60,000 nucleotides of DNA, taken from contig CAIIXF020000010.1 in assembly GCA_903813345.2 (NCBI GenBank), forward strand, positions 188,001 through 248,000, given 5' to 3'. The notes beneath the pieces are model-generated. The model was not told the origin of the DNA, made no database searches, and saw only the letters and a list, made by a program, of their open reading frames with translations. Made by a program: the position numbers and the translations under genes. Shown one piece after another: positions 12,101 to 27,100 of this stretch. The stretch comes from Owenia fusiformis (taxonomy: Eukaryota > Annelida > Polychaeta > Sabellida > Oweniidae). How positions within the stretch are numbered: the first letter of the stretch is position 1; every line of letters starts with the position of its first letter.

Positions 12101-15100
12101 GTTGTCATGTTGCTATGGTAACCAGACACCTATGTTGCTGGTCAAATGTATTGCTTATTTTCACACAAAATGAAACTACTATAAATGGGGTGGCTGTGGC
12201 CAAAGATGAACAATGTTCATAACATATTAAGATTTTTAGAGCAAAACGGTTCGGAACTTTTGGATCAACCCTCGTATAAAGCACTTGCTCTTGTATTAGC
12301 CATTCATAATGAATTCATTTTGAGAAAAAGGACTATCGCAATATAAAGCACTTGCTCCTTCATTAGCCATTCATAATGAATTCATTTTGAGAAAAGGTGT
12401 TTCACAATATAAAGCACTTACTCTTTCATTAGCCATTCATAAACTTCGGCGGGAGTGGGCGTCTTATCCACAACACTCAAGTAACAGGCTATTGCACCTG
12501 CCTAAAATAAAACAGAAACATTCATGATTTTTCTTTTTTCCTTATTCCACACGTTGTAGGCAGAATTCCCACGACATTTTTATCACAAATGTGTAGAGTA
12601 TCAGTATCATATGTTTAAGAAGATGTACATATTTGCGAACAAATAGTTCAGAAGACAGCGGAATCGTCGATTCAATTCCTCACTTAAGTTACAGAAACGA
12701 TATTTCGCAAAAAATTAAGATCTGCACTTTTAACCCGTACCGTTTATGTAACTTAAGTGAGATATTAAATCGACAATTCTGTTGTCTTCTGACCTTTTTT
12801 GTCGCGATCATGTACATTTCTAAAACATATGATACTGATTAACGTTTGTGAGAAAAAATGATGTCGGGATTCTGCCTACGACTCGTGAAATTAGGAAAAA
12901 AGAAAAATCGTACCTTCAACGTTCCGACATTTTGTTACCAAAACGAACCGTTTCGGTAACCATCGTAATCGAGCGGATCACCAGTGTAGGTATTGCTGTT
13001 GACTACTCTAGATATAAATCATTTGCTTTCCTGCTTTTTTGTTAGAATGTACTGCAGTATAGCTGTAACCATGCATCATGCTTTTCATTTGTTTAGGGAT
13101 TCATGATCAGAGAAAGTAGACGCCAGTCCGTCCTATGAGTCCTATTGTTGACAATTAAAGGAACGATTTGCTGCATGCCAAACACAATGGTAATGCTTTC
13201 GGAATTTAAGGATGCGTTTTTGAAATGCCCGCGGCAATAGTTATTTGCACAATATTTAATAAGTTGCCAGTGCAAAACAGGAGTTCGATTGCAATGAACG
13301 GTGATGCCTTTCAAAAGAATTATGTGAGTGTTAGTGTACGCGCTTGAATAAGCTATTTTTAGCCATTATGTCGCTATCATTGAGTTTATGCCTGAGGGTT
13401 GAAGACCACAGTAGAGTTTCCCATAGGTGGCCATTATAACATTTTACCCTGTATCTTATTAACGATTAGTATCCAAGCCTAGTGCAACATACCACAGTGT
13501 TCGGGAGAGACTCGCCTAGCCTGCTATAACAATCTTACCATGGGTTGTCCACCGAATTTTTGAAATAAATAAACTTGAAGACACTAACCCCCTCTATCGT
13601 CAGATTTCTCAGAGAATTCTGGTAAAATCACCAAGGTCAAAATCACTCCGCCGCCAGCTTAAAATGAGATTTCCCACTGAACTCTGACATGTTTTCAGAT
13701 AAATTAGGACCTACCCTATAAATATTTAGTCCTGATTCACTTCCCAAACGCCAGATGGCGCTCCAATGGGGTAGGGAAGGAGAAAATGACTTTTATTCAG
13801 AAAACCAAATCACTAATGTCCTTACTCAGGACTATATACTGAGGTGTGACGTCAATATAGACACACTACCCTACCTCGATCGCGCATGCGCGAATTTTTG
13901 GGCTTTCAACCAGGTCGCTTTTGAGTATATCGACTGCTTAGTCAAAAGGTTAATACGTTTGGTGCTCGGAGTGAGTCAATATTGCTATTCGCTGAACTTC
14001 AGTGGTGCAAAAGTGAAGTCCATGTTCCAAGTTATATGATAGTTTAAGAAAAAATGTAAAAAATAACGTTTTACATTTTAAAATATTTGATATGTCATAG
14101 TACACGGTACACAGTTGCAAAAGTTGATCAATACAGGGTACATGGAATGTAAATTGTTCAATAGTACAGGGAGCGAGAAAGTAAGCTGATTATACAGACA
14201 TACTATGTCCCATATCTCATAAACATTTACGTTGCAAACAGTGAAAATAATACTAAAAAGGCCGTCTGTTCATGCTTTGAGGTGTCATCAATTGTTATTT
14301 AATCCAAATAAAGTAAACATTATTTTGTAGATTTAGACAAGGGCCTTCAGGTCGTATATGCATTTTAGTCATTACATTAACAAGAACGCTAGATTAGAAG
14401 TGTTACTAGGGTATCAAATTGAAATAAAATAACAAAATTAAATATGAACACGTTAATGAATGACTATCCGCTATCAGTATTAATGACTATCCGCTATTCA
14501 GAATAATCAAAATTGCCTGAACTACATGTGAAGAATCTTTCTATATAACCCCTTGCATGATCTAATTCACTACCGTCCTCAAAAACCGATCATTTAAAAT
14601 ATTTTGTTCAAAATACTATCATGCCACGACTTGAGAGCATTTTGTTCTTCACGATTTGCTGTAGCGCTGATATGACGTCGTATTTCTCTATTATTGTAAA
14701 AAAAACAATACCAGTAGTCTTATATGACGTGTTGAATGTCAGTTGTTTTTGGATGGTATCTGCTCCAGTGATTTTGCATTAAATAATGAAACGCTCATCA
14801 CAAGACACCTCGAAACAAACATTATCCTCTCTGTGACAACAGGAATAAGCCACACGGTGAACAGAATCGCACCCTTGAACAGAATACACTTTTCGGGATG
14901 GAAAATTCGAAATGGCCACCTTTACATTTACCCAGATTGCCTAAAAACTAATCAGTTCTAAACTTTCATAGGTACAAACATCCCTGAGAATTTCAAATGA
15001 ATCCCTCAAACGGTTTGGCTGGAAACCTGTAGACAAGCCTTGACAGACAAGATTTTAGGACGGAAAATTCAAAATGGCCGCCTTAACATTTACCCAGAAT

Positions 15101-18100
15101 GCCGAAAAACTAATCAGTTCTTAATTTTCATAGGTAGAAACATCCCCGAGAATTTCAAATGAATCCCTCAAACGGTTTGGCTGGAAACCTGTAGACAAGA
15201 TTATTCGGGACGCCCGCCCGCCCGCCCGCTCGCCCAACCGCCCGGCAAACTGATTACAATATAGCACCTGAGGGTGCGATGAAAATGTTTCACAATATGT
15301 TATGCCTTACGTCAAAGTCAAGATACATTTCTGGGACGACTTTTTATGCATCTTAAGATTTTAGAAAAAGAATTAATTCACAAAAATACTGTTGAATAAC
15401 ATACTAGAAAACGTATCCACATACAGGTATAACACGATGACACGCAATTTAAATAACAGTTAACTGTTTTTTTTTTGTTACATATCAATGTAACATTTTC
15501 GAAGGGAAACTTACATGCTCCCTGTACGTTGATAGATTTACTGAACTGTATCGTGTATTGCATTCGAGTTTTGCTTCACTGCGCCCACTATTATCTATCT
15601 TTGCCTAAAGTGTTTTTTGCCAACAATATTCTACAAACTGCTTGATGAATCAATTCTATACCTGGTAGAACACTAGAAATAAATGTAAAATGTATTTTGC
15701 GCTCAAAATATGGAATTAAACCCACGTCCTCCATTTGCAACTTTGCTGTACACTGTTTCCCTTTTAAACGTGGTCACGTGGTAGGGTAGTGTGATAGACC
15801 AGGACAGACCGAACTTGCGAGGGTTGTATTGACGACGGATCGAAAGCATATTTTCAATGATACGGACATAATTGTTGTAGTACACACCTAAAGTACATTT
15901 ACATAACATTTCATAAAGATAATATGTAGAAATGCGTGAAAAAAAACTTAAATCACTTTACATGTTATGACGTCATAAAGTTGTCATGTAAAAAAGTTTG
16001 GCGGCTATACAGAGATACTGATACCTGGAGAGAAAACTCATTAAAATACAATTCACTGACACCTCGAGCATACAAATAGGAAATACAGCCTAAATGATCC
16101 TGATAATCTACTCGTGGCCGGAAAAACATAATGATACGGCCAGTCCCCAGGTCTTACTCTCGAAACGTACCACAAAAGGAGACGACATTGAAGTCCCCGA
16201 CATTACTTCTGTTTCCGAGGTAGACTCCGGGTTTCCCTTGGAGATCGTGGAACTTTGTATTGCCGACCCTGGAGCCAAGATATCCACACACGCGCCATAA
16301 TTCGAGAAAGGGCACATTTTGTCGACGGGTTTGCCATCTTTCATTCCAATTGTACTACATCCAACCGCGATCCTAAAACCCAATGGATTTATGCATGTTA
16401 AAGATATATAGTCGAAGGTATTCTATAAACGCTTCGTGTCAGATACCTTTGTTTACATAATAATTTCTCTTATAGCCTATATACCACGAGAGTTCATCTA
16501 TACGGGACGTACTGAAACCACTACATGTACGTCCAAGAAAAACGTTAATTTGAATTTTAAACCTTCCAGGTGTTTGAAAATCAAGGATTGTGAGTCTCAC
16601 ACTACATCGTTTTTCTTCAAACCTGTTCCGTACAGACCTTCACAGAAATACCTTTGTGTGAAAGTGTGAAATCAATTTTGTTAAAAAGTGAAACAAATCT
16701 AAAATTCTTTTTTTCAAATAGACATATAGTACTTGTATATATCTATATATATATTTGTACATTCGTTACCCAAGGCATTGAAGTGAACTCCAAGGAAAAG
16801 TAGGCGAATTTTCAAATTGAAATTAGAGTCCGTCTCAAACGTGTCAATTTCACACCTTGACCCCCTAATTAATATGTCAAGCTATTCAAATTAGAATACA
16901 ACATTTTCAAAAATCAAGAACGTTCCTCATGGTACTTAACTGTCATTTCAAATCGCAAATGGATTTGGACTACAAGCTTTTTCTTTTTGATGTGCATCAC
17001 TTGTCAACATGAACCAACAATAAAATCTATGATTTTTTCGATTTTTTCTCAACTTTTGTCTTTCATTTGAATAAAATTAAAAGAGTTGACTTTATTATCT
17101 ATCAATTTGATCTTTATGCGCAAACTGTTATACACGTGTGATCAGAGAATTGGTAATCATATAAAATAAAATCAATCCTTTGTGAATTATACAAATGACT
17201 AATTTATTGCTTTGGGTTCAATGGTATGACCATGTCGATTTTCACGCATGTCAATTTTCACAGTTTCACACCATATTCCTTCATAGATGGGGTTTTGCTG
17301 GTTATTTCGTAAAATGTTTTCGTTAAAGCCAAGTGGGTATATTGTTTTCTTGAATAGTGTCCATCTCTACACAACATACTACCCATGTTTGAGCTACATC
17401 TTGGTCGTTTTTCACAAGAAAAGTTTCACAAAAGAATTTTCAGAAATGTTTTTATCATGCCCATTATAATTCAATCACAATTATCATCACAATTTGGAAC
17501 ATGATGGTCTGATAAACTGAATCAAGGATTTGCTATTATAACTTATTTCTCTCAGATTCCCCTAATGCCGTGTGGGTGTGTTTTAACGACCATGTCGATT
17601 TTCACAGAATAATTTTACGTTTACTTTATTGGTTCTGTATAATCGGTAATAGGTGGAGACCAAATACAGGTCTCTCACTACACTCTGAATGGCTGTTCTT
17701 TATGCCAGCATAACCAAAATTAAAAGATGCGACCATTTATTATTGAGATATGACATGTTTTCAAAAGCGTGTTGTCCTGTTACATTCACAATTTCACAAA
17801 ATCCACAGTTTTGGAGCCAGATATCAAAGCTATTTATAATCGGAACGATCAGAAAGTATGCTGACTTTGTTCAGATAAAGGCATTATATTTTAGAATATA
17901 TAAAATAATGAGCAAAAGTACTTAAAGTGTTCAATAACATGAAAAATGACAAATTTTAACACTGATTTTTTTCAACTGTACTATCAGATCATTTGCAGAC
18001 CTAGTTTTGTGAATCATCGTCCTAAAAGTGGCGTATAATGTACCTTACAAAGCCGCTAATGTATTTGTGTTTATTGAGACTTGTTTATTTAAACTGCTGT

Positions 18101-21100
18101 ATTGGCCATCATTTTTTCAATTTTTTTTTATTCTACATGTATTGTGATGATAAATGTAATCAAATAGCTCCCGATAAATGAGTTCGATATTTCAAAGATT
18201 TAATGAAAGAGAATATGGAACAAGTTGGTAAATATGATAGCAAAAAGGATAATAATTATACTTTTATTGACATAGAACACTTTAATCGTGGAATATCAAT
18301 GAAAGAACTTAAAAAAAGTATAAATAAGTTGAAGAGCAATAAAGCCGTTGGTTTAGATTCAATTAGAAATGAAATGTTAAAAAATAGTCCAGACATGTTG
18401 ATACAGGTGATAAGAAATCTTTTTAATAATATCCTTGACAATAACATTTACCCTACTCAATGGAGAGAGAGTCTAATTAAACCTTTATTTAAAAGTGGAG
18501 ATTATTTATTACCAAATAATTATCGTGGGATTGCGTTATCAAGTGCAATGAGTAAATTGTTTGCGGATATTTTGAATAAAAGAATGGAAGAATTCATAGA
18601 GTCGCAAAATATAATTCATAGAGAACAAATCGGGTTTAAAAAGAATTGCCGAACTGCAGATCACTTATTGATATTGAAACAGCTAATTGATAAACACGTG
18701 ACGGTAGGGAAATATTTATATACATGCTTTGTAGATTTCAGAAAAGCCTATGATAGCATACCCAGGCCACTTTTATTGCAGAAATTAAAAAATCTAGGCA
18801 TGGGAGGCAAAATATATGATATAATCGATAACATGTACTCAAGTGTCATATACAGAGTAAAACTTAAAAACGGGTTAACAAGTCCAATACACTCTAAATT
18901 AGGATTAAAACAAGGCTGCTTAATCAGTCCTTTATGTTTCAACTTATATATAAATGACATAATAGATATTTTTGATGACCAATGTAAGCCTGTCAAAATC
19001 GGTAGTAATGATGAAACGTTAATAAATGTACTCTTATATGCGGATGATCTGGTCTTGATATCAGAAACAAATGAGGGACTACAATACTGTCTTGATAAAC
19101 TAAAAACATATTGTTCAAAATGGAAATTAAACATTAATATTGAAAAAACGAAAGTTGTGATTTTTAATAAATCAGGAAAAATAATAAAACACAGTCATTT
19201 TAAATTTGGAAGTATAAATATAGAAAAAGTAAATGAATATAAATATTTGGGATTTGTTTTAAAAAGCTCTGGGAGTTTGAAACATGGCATATCAGAATTA
19301 AGTAAGAAGGCGATGAAAGTTATTTTTATGATGAGACAAAATTTTAAGTTTTCAACTATCAATGTAGAATTGCACACAAAAATCTTTGACATGTGTGTTA
19401 AGCCTATATTATTATACGGAAGTGAATTTTGGTCAATGCTTCACTTGAAAGTTGACAGAAGGATTAGTCAAGGGGACCTTAAACTAGAGAGTTCTTATGA
19501 AGACTCTATTCCTGAAAAAATACACAATAAATTTTGCAAATTCCTTTTAGGGGTTAACAAATATACTTCAAGTTATGCCGTTAAAAAAGATTTAGGAAGA
19601 TTTCCATTAGCTATAGACTCACTTATATATTCCATAAAATATTGGTTGAAATGTGTGCATCAAACAAACGCGGATAGCTTAATAAATATATCATTTCGGG
19701 ATAAAAATAACATATATGTCAAACATATGGAATGCATATTAAAGTACTTTCATTTTCAACATGTCTTCGAAAATGGGAGTACGTTTGGAATAAAACGATT
19801 ACTAAAAGCAATTAAACTTGAAATGCAAAGAAAATATATAGAACTTAATGATAGAGCTATAAGGGAAAATAGAAAACTTGGAAATTATATGAAAATTGAT
19901 TACAATCTGGAAAGATATTTAACATTAAGCGTGAACAAAATGTTAATTTTTAAAATGGCCAGGTTTAGATTAGCAAACCATAATTTAAGAATTGAAACAG
20001 GGAGACACGAGAAAAAGAAAAAAGATGGCACTAAACAGCATCGACTTGAAATAAATGAAAGAATTTGTCAGATTTGCAATAAGGGGGAAGTAGAGGATGA
20101 AAAGCATTTTCTTCTTGTGTGTGATGGCTATAAAAAATGTAGATTTGAATTTTTTAATAAACTAAGTTTTATTGACACATTTGATAATATGTCGGATAAA
20201 GAAAAATATAACTTTTTGATGACTTCTGATGATTTTGAAATTGTTAACGAATTGATACATTTTATAAATAAACTTTTTAATCAGCGTCGGGAGCTATTTG
20301 AAAAAGGAAAGATTGTATGATGGTATTTGTGAAACAATGCATGTTGTTTTTTTTAACTGTATAATTATATGTAAATGTCTTGTAATTGATTTTGTGAGGA
20401 AACCAAGTGTTTGGTTTGAAACACAATAAAATCTTGAATCTTGAATCTTGACTTCAGTATTATTGAAATGACCCTTGGTGTTCTGATCCTGGATTGCGAT
20501 ATTGTGATGTTAGATCATGGTTTTGGAATATATAGGGTATATTTTTTTCTTATGGCAGATTTACACTCGAGTTTGCTTTTTTTGCTAGGTTTTTTTAGAC
20601 CTTTGGTCCTGTCCCTTAGGCACTTGTGCTTAGATATCTAGATTTGCATTACTTTACTTTGATAAGCACTAGATTAATACAAGACTATACTTACACTTCT
20701 CTGACATCTGGAGGGGAGTCGTAACATGCATCTGTGTTGTTGTTCCCAGCAGCAACCACCACTGTTATACCCTGATCAATATATTACGCAGTTAAAGGTC
20801 GACATATTCCCACTGTTATACCCCCGATCAATATATTATACAGTTAAAGGTCGACATATTCCCACCGTTATACCCTGATCAATATATTATAATTATGCAG
20901 TTAAATGTCGACATATTCCCACTGTTATACCCTGATCAATATATTATACAGTTAAAGGTCGATATATTCCCACCATTATACCCCGATCAATATATTATGC
21001 AGTTAAAGGTCGACATATTCCCACCGTTATACCCTGATCAATATATTATACAGTTAAAGGTCGACATATTCCCACTGTTATACCCTGATCAATATATTAT

Positions 21101-24100
21101 AATTGTGCAGTTAAAGGTCGACATATTCCCACTGTTATACCCTGATCAATATATTATATAGTTAAAGGTCGAAATATTTCCACTGTTATATCCCGATCAA
21201 TATATTACGCAGTTAAAGGTCGACATATTCCCACCGTTATACCCTGATCAATATATTATGCAGTTAAAGGTCGACATATTCCCACTGTTATACCCTGATC
21301 AATATATTATACAGTTAAAGGTCGAAATATTTCCACTGTTATATCCCGATCAATATATTACGCAGTTAAAGGTCGACATATTCCCACCGTTATACCCTGA
21401 TCAATATATTATACAGTTAAAGGTCGACATATTCCCATCATTATACCCTGATCAATATATTATGCAGTTAAAGGTCGACATATTCCAACTGTTATACCCT
21501 GATCAATATATTATAATTATGCAGTTAAGGGTCGACATATTCCCACTGTTATACCCTGATCAATATATTATACAGTTAAAGGTTGACATATTCCAACCGT
21601 TATACCCCGATCAATATATTATGTAGTTAAAGGTCGACATATTTCCACTGTTATACCCTTATCAATATATTATACAGTTAAAGGTCGACATATTCCCACT
21701 GTTATACCCTGATCAATATATTATAATTATGCAGTTAAAGGTCGACATATTCTCAGTGTTATACCCTGATCAATATATAATACAGTTAAAGGTCGAAATA
21801 TTTCCACTGTTATACCCTGATCAATATATTACGCAGTTAAAGGTCGACATATTTCCACTGTTATACCCTGATCAATATATTACGCAGTTAAACGTCGACA
21901 TGTTTCCACAGTTATACCCTGATCAATATATTATAATTATCCAGCTAAAGGTCGACATATTCCCACCGTTAAACCCCGATCAATATATTATGCAGTTAAA
22001 GGTCGACATATTTCCCCTGTTATACCCTGATCAATATATTACGCAGTTAAAGGTTGACATATTTCACTGTTATACCCTGATTAATGTATTATGCAGTTAG
22101 GGTCGACATACTCCCAGATCAATATATTCTACAGTTAAAGGTCGACATATTCCGACTGTTATACCCTGGTCAATATATTATACAGTTAAAGTTGACATAT
22201 TCCCACCGTTATACCCCGATCAATATATTATGCAGTTAAAGGTCGACATATTTCCACTGTTATACCCTGATCAATATATTATGCAGTTAAAGGTCGACAT
22301 ATTTCCACTGTTATACCCCGATCAATATATTATACAGTTAAAGGTCGACATATTCCCACCGTTATACCCTGATCAATATATTATACAGTTAAAGGTCGAC
22401 ATATTCCCACTGTTATACCCCGATCAATATATTATGCAGTTAAAGGTCGACATATTTCCACTGTTATACCCCGATCAATATATTATGCAGTTAAAGGTCG
22501 ACATATTTCCACTGTTATACCCTGATCAATATATTATACAGTTAAAGGTCGACATATTCCCACTGTTATACCCTGATCAATATATTATAATTATGCAGTT
22601 AAAGGTCGACATATTTCCACTGTTATACCCTGATCAATATATTATACAGTTAAAGGTCGACATATTCCCACTGTTATACCCTGATCAATATATTATAATT
22701 ATGCAGTTAAAGGTCGACGTATTCCCACTGTTATACCCTGATCAATATATTATACAGTTAAAGGTCGAAATATTTCCACTGTTATACCCTGATCAATATA
22801 TTTCGCAATTAAAGGTCGACATATTTCCACTGTTATACCCTGATCAATATATTACGCAGTTAAACGCCGACATGTTTCCACAGTTATACCCTGATCAATA
22901 TATTATAATTATGCAGTTAAAGGTCGACATATTTCCACCGTTATACCCCGATCAATATATTATGTAGTTAAAGGTCGACATATTTCACTGTTATACCCTG
23001 ATTAATATATTATGCAGTAAGGGTCGACATACTCCCACTGTTATACCCTGATCAATATATTATACAGTTAAAGGTCGACATATTCTCACTGTTATACCCT
23101 GATCAATATACTATACAGTTATTCCTACCGTTATACCCCTATTAATATATTATGCTGTTAAAGGTCGACATATTTCCACTGTTATACCCTGATCAATATA
23201 TTCTACAGTCAAAGGTCGACATATTCCCACTGTTGTACCCTGATCAATATATTATACAGTTAAAGGTCGACATATTCCTACCGTTATACCCCTATTAATA
23301 TATTATGCAGTTAAAGGTCGACATATTTCCACTGTTATACCCTGATCAATATATTATACAGTTAAAGGTCGACATATTCCCACTGTTATACCCTGACCAA
23401 TATATTATACAGTTTAAGGTCGACATATGCCCACTGTTATACCCTGATCAATATATTACGCAGTTAAAGGTCGACATATTCCCAGGGTACACCCCGAGCA
23501 ATATATTATGCAGTGAAAGGTCGACATACTCCACTGTTATATCCTGAGCAATATATTGTGCATTTAAAGGTCGACATATTTCCACTGTTATACCCTGATC
23601 AATATATTATAATTATGCAGGTAAATGTCAACATATTCTCAATGGTATACCCTGATCAATATATTCTACAGTTAAAGGTTGACATATTCTAACTGTTATA
23701 CCCTGATCAATATATTCTACAGTTAAAGGTCGACATATTCCCACTGTTATACCCTGATCAATATATTTGTGAACGACCGAACGACTAGATTTGTGGTGTA
23801 CGTCAATTTATTCACTTTACAGAGCCAGAGGGGCTAGAAACAAATCATAACAAGCAATTACAATATAATAATAACATTGCATGAAATGGCATTGGCAAGG
23901 CTTATCAATATTACAGTATGAAATGGCATTGGCAAGGCTTATCAATATTACAGTACGAAATGGCATTGGCAAGTTTATTTGAAACACAATCTAATTTGAC
24001 TATTTTACATTTGACAACATGAATGCTAACTTAATTGAATGTTTGGCATGTTAACTTACAGAACTGGCTCTTGCTTTGAGCTTGAGGGAAATGTGGGAAC

Positions 24101-27100
24101 CAATGGTGGTGAATCTGTGGCCTAACACACTGCCTGAATAAAAATTACAATACATTTCTAAGTTGACAAAAATACCATAAATGATTGGTAAAATATCAGA
24201 AATATGTGTTGTATTTAATCAAGTAATATCTAATAAAGCATATAAAAGTAAAATAAAGAGTGGATGGCTTACCAATATGAACGATTGTGGATGATTTTGT
24301 AGATTTTCTGGAGAGGTAAAAATATATATGTGGCTATTGTAGTGACTGTAAGCAAGAGGAAGTTGCACATTTATGTGCCAGCTATTTATGTGAATTGAAA
24401 CATGAAATCTATATAGTGCCATCTATAAATGCAACTATAAACTTTAAAGTGCAGTTGGTCACATCCACGCGGACAACGTTGACAGACCATCACAGTTAAA
24501 TATTACTTTGTTTTTATGACCAAAAGTGTACATGGTTATACAATTCTAAAGTTAAATGTTAATGAATTCTGAGAATTATGCCTTTAAAACATATGCCATT
24601 AAAAGTAATGCTTTTTACATAAATGAATGCCAAAATAATGCCTTAATATGCCATTTTACATTTTTATACAAAATGTGTTGCCATTTACTGGCTTTTTAGC
24701 CCAAAATGTACACCCCAAAATACAAAAATAGAAAAATACCTTAACTACCTTAACTTGTGCAACTATGTACATACCGGCGCGCAAAACACTATTGCTTCAG
24801 AATATATTTGTGGTTTTAGGCCACTTATGAAATTGAAATACATTAAGAGCAAGTTGTGTTATGTAATATGTTATTCATACACTTTTTATGTGCATTTTAA
24901 TTGGTTTATAATATCATACACTTTATATGTGCATTTTTAAGATCATTAATTCAAAAATGGGCTTACATGTATAAGTGATCCATATTTGTAATTAGTTATA
25001 TTAGGCAACACAATAATAGTAATATTAATGTAAAAACTCCTACATTACCGACCAATTAAGATAAGTAATTATACTGTCTACCGACCAATTAAGGCAAGTA
25101 ATTTTACTAACATAACCGACCAATTAAGGCAAGTAATTTTACTGATATATCTTCCCATACAATTAATACTATGTATATGTTAACCTATCAGGCTTTTGTC
25201 TAATTCGTGTTGACCCTCGCAGAGCGGATGGGTCCTCCTTCTCCCTCTGATTTTTTGAAAAAAAATAAAATTTCAAAACTGCCATCAGAACTGGAGTCAT
25301 CACTGCCACTTTCAGAAGTTGTAGATTCATTTCCACTAGATACTTCATGGTCAACGTCATCAGAATCCGAAGTGTCATCATTAGATGTAGCATATAACTT
25401 CAAGTTTTTTAAATTTACAACCTGAGTATCCAGTCGGAGTATCTCCTCATCTTGCTGTTTCTTTTCATTTTGCAGCCTCATGTACGCCTCTTTGTATTTG
25501 TCCTCACTTGTTGGTGTAGCCATCCTTATGTGCGTATTGTACTCAATTTGTACCAATAAAGTATGATAGTAGTATATACATACAACTAACCTATTTTTGT
25601 AACACCAGGTATAAGTTTAAAGATGTGTAAAATAATTTGAAACACCCTAGAGTTAAAGAATAACTATATATTAACAGAGTTAAAAATCTGTGATACCTGG
25701 TATAAGTTTATATTTGTATGAAATAAATTGGGACACCCTGTAGCAATAAGGATTGTAAGTGTATCTCTAATATAAACAGAGTTGGAAATGTGTAACACCA
25801 GGTAAGCTGTATGAAACAAATTGGAACACCCTGTAGCAATAAATATTGTAAGTGTATCTCTAATATAAACAGAGTTGGAAATGTGTAGCACCAGGTAAGC
25901 TGTATGAAATAAATTGGAACACCCTGTAGCAATAAATATTGTAAGTGTTGAAAACAGAGTTGAAAATTTTAGGACACCCTGTACTTGTTGAGTAAAATTA
26001 AATTTGAGTAATCTTCTACAAGGTTTTTTATAGAATACCTAAGTGAAGAAAAAAAAATTGATCAGCTTGTGTTACCTTGAAGCTAATATTTATAGACTAC
26101 CCTGTACTTGAGATGTTTTGATTTTTACACTAATACCGGCATGACACAGTTGCACATGTAAGGTTTACAATAACACTGGGGTACTTCATACACAAATACC
26201 TGCTTAAAATATACCTGGTCAGCAGTACATATATGCAAGACGATATAATACCTGTATGTACTTTAATATGAATTCAATAAATGGGGATAAACTGAAGTTC
26301 AATTATCAATGCACACTGAATCAGCAAGAATTAATACAGCTGTGTAGTACAGTGTCAATGTTTCTCAACCTGCAATCAGCTGATTTAGAACTTGGATAAC
26401 TATCAGTTCAGTTGATCATAATTGTCGAATATCAAGAGTCAATAATGTACATGTGAATTTTCACCTTTTCAACCTAATTGTTAAATTGCTGAATATCAGA
26501 GTTCATGTGAATATCAATGTTCATGTACATTTTCACCTTTTCAACTTTAAAAATTGAATATCAGAGTTCATGTGAATATCAATGTTCATGTACATTTTCA
26601 CCTTTTCAACTTTAAAAATTGAATATCAGAGTTCATGTAAATATCAATGTTCAACCTAATTGTTGAATTGCTGAATATCAGATCAGAGTTCATGTGAATA
26701 TCAATGCTCAACCTAATTGTTGAATTGCTGAATATCAGAGTTCATGTGAATATCAATGCTCAACCTAATTGTTGAATTGCTGAATATCAGAGTTCATGTG
26801 GATTTTCATGGATCGGGACCACTGTGACTTGTATTGTCAATCTGTAGGTTTTGGCTGTTCTAGTGTTCAGATTTGAGGGTAACTCTGATATTGAATATCA
26901 TGATAATCAATTATACATTACATATCTGTTGTTGACTTCGGGATGCTGCATATACAGTACATCTGTTATCATCTGTAACGTGATTGTCGATCTTAGTTGT
27001 CCAATCTTGGTTGTCGAATATCGGTTCAATCTCGGATATTGAATCTCGGTTGTGGAATCTCGAACCTGGAATCTCGGTTATCGAATCTCGAACCTGGAAT

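Larger units (their letters stand above)
18105..20665. repeat. dispersed repeat copy B, split by a non-LTR element
   Basis: The two halves, about 18105-18155 and 20452-20665, match copy A at 1798-2470. The retrotransposon lies between them, at the point corresponding to CTTCAG in copy A (about 1840). The left half match is short and imperfect; the right half match is good. Confidence 0.5.

Noticed and set aside
9885-12421. Possible CRISPR-like or clustered regulatory array
   Set aside because: Units are contiguous minisatellite copies without unique spacers, and the host is an animal.
16021-16075. A minus-strand candidate exon just after the Ser exon (GVSELYFNE-like reading)
   Set aside because: It does not join the Ser exon in phase, whereas AGAIACYLS at 12422-12501 does and matches the family.
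20895-23547. Several long + strand frames with QLKVDIFPLLYPDQYI units
   Set aside because: They are antisense read-through of the 51-bp array. No start context, splice sites or domain; the minus strand explains the sequence as intron plus exon edge.
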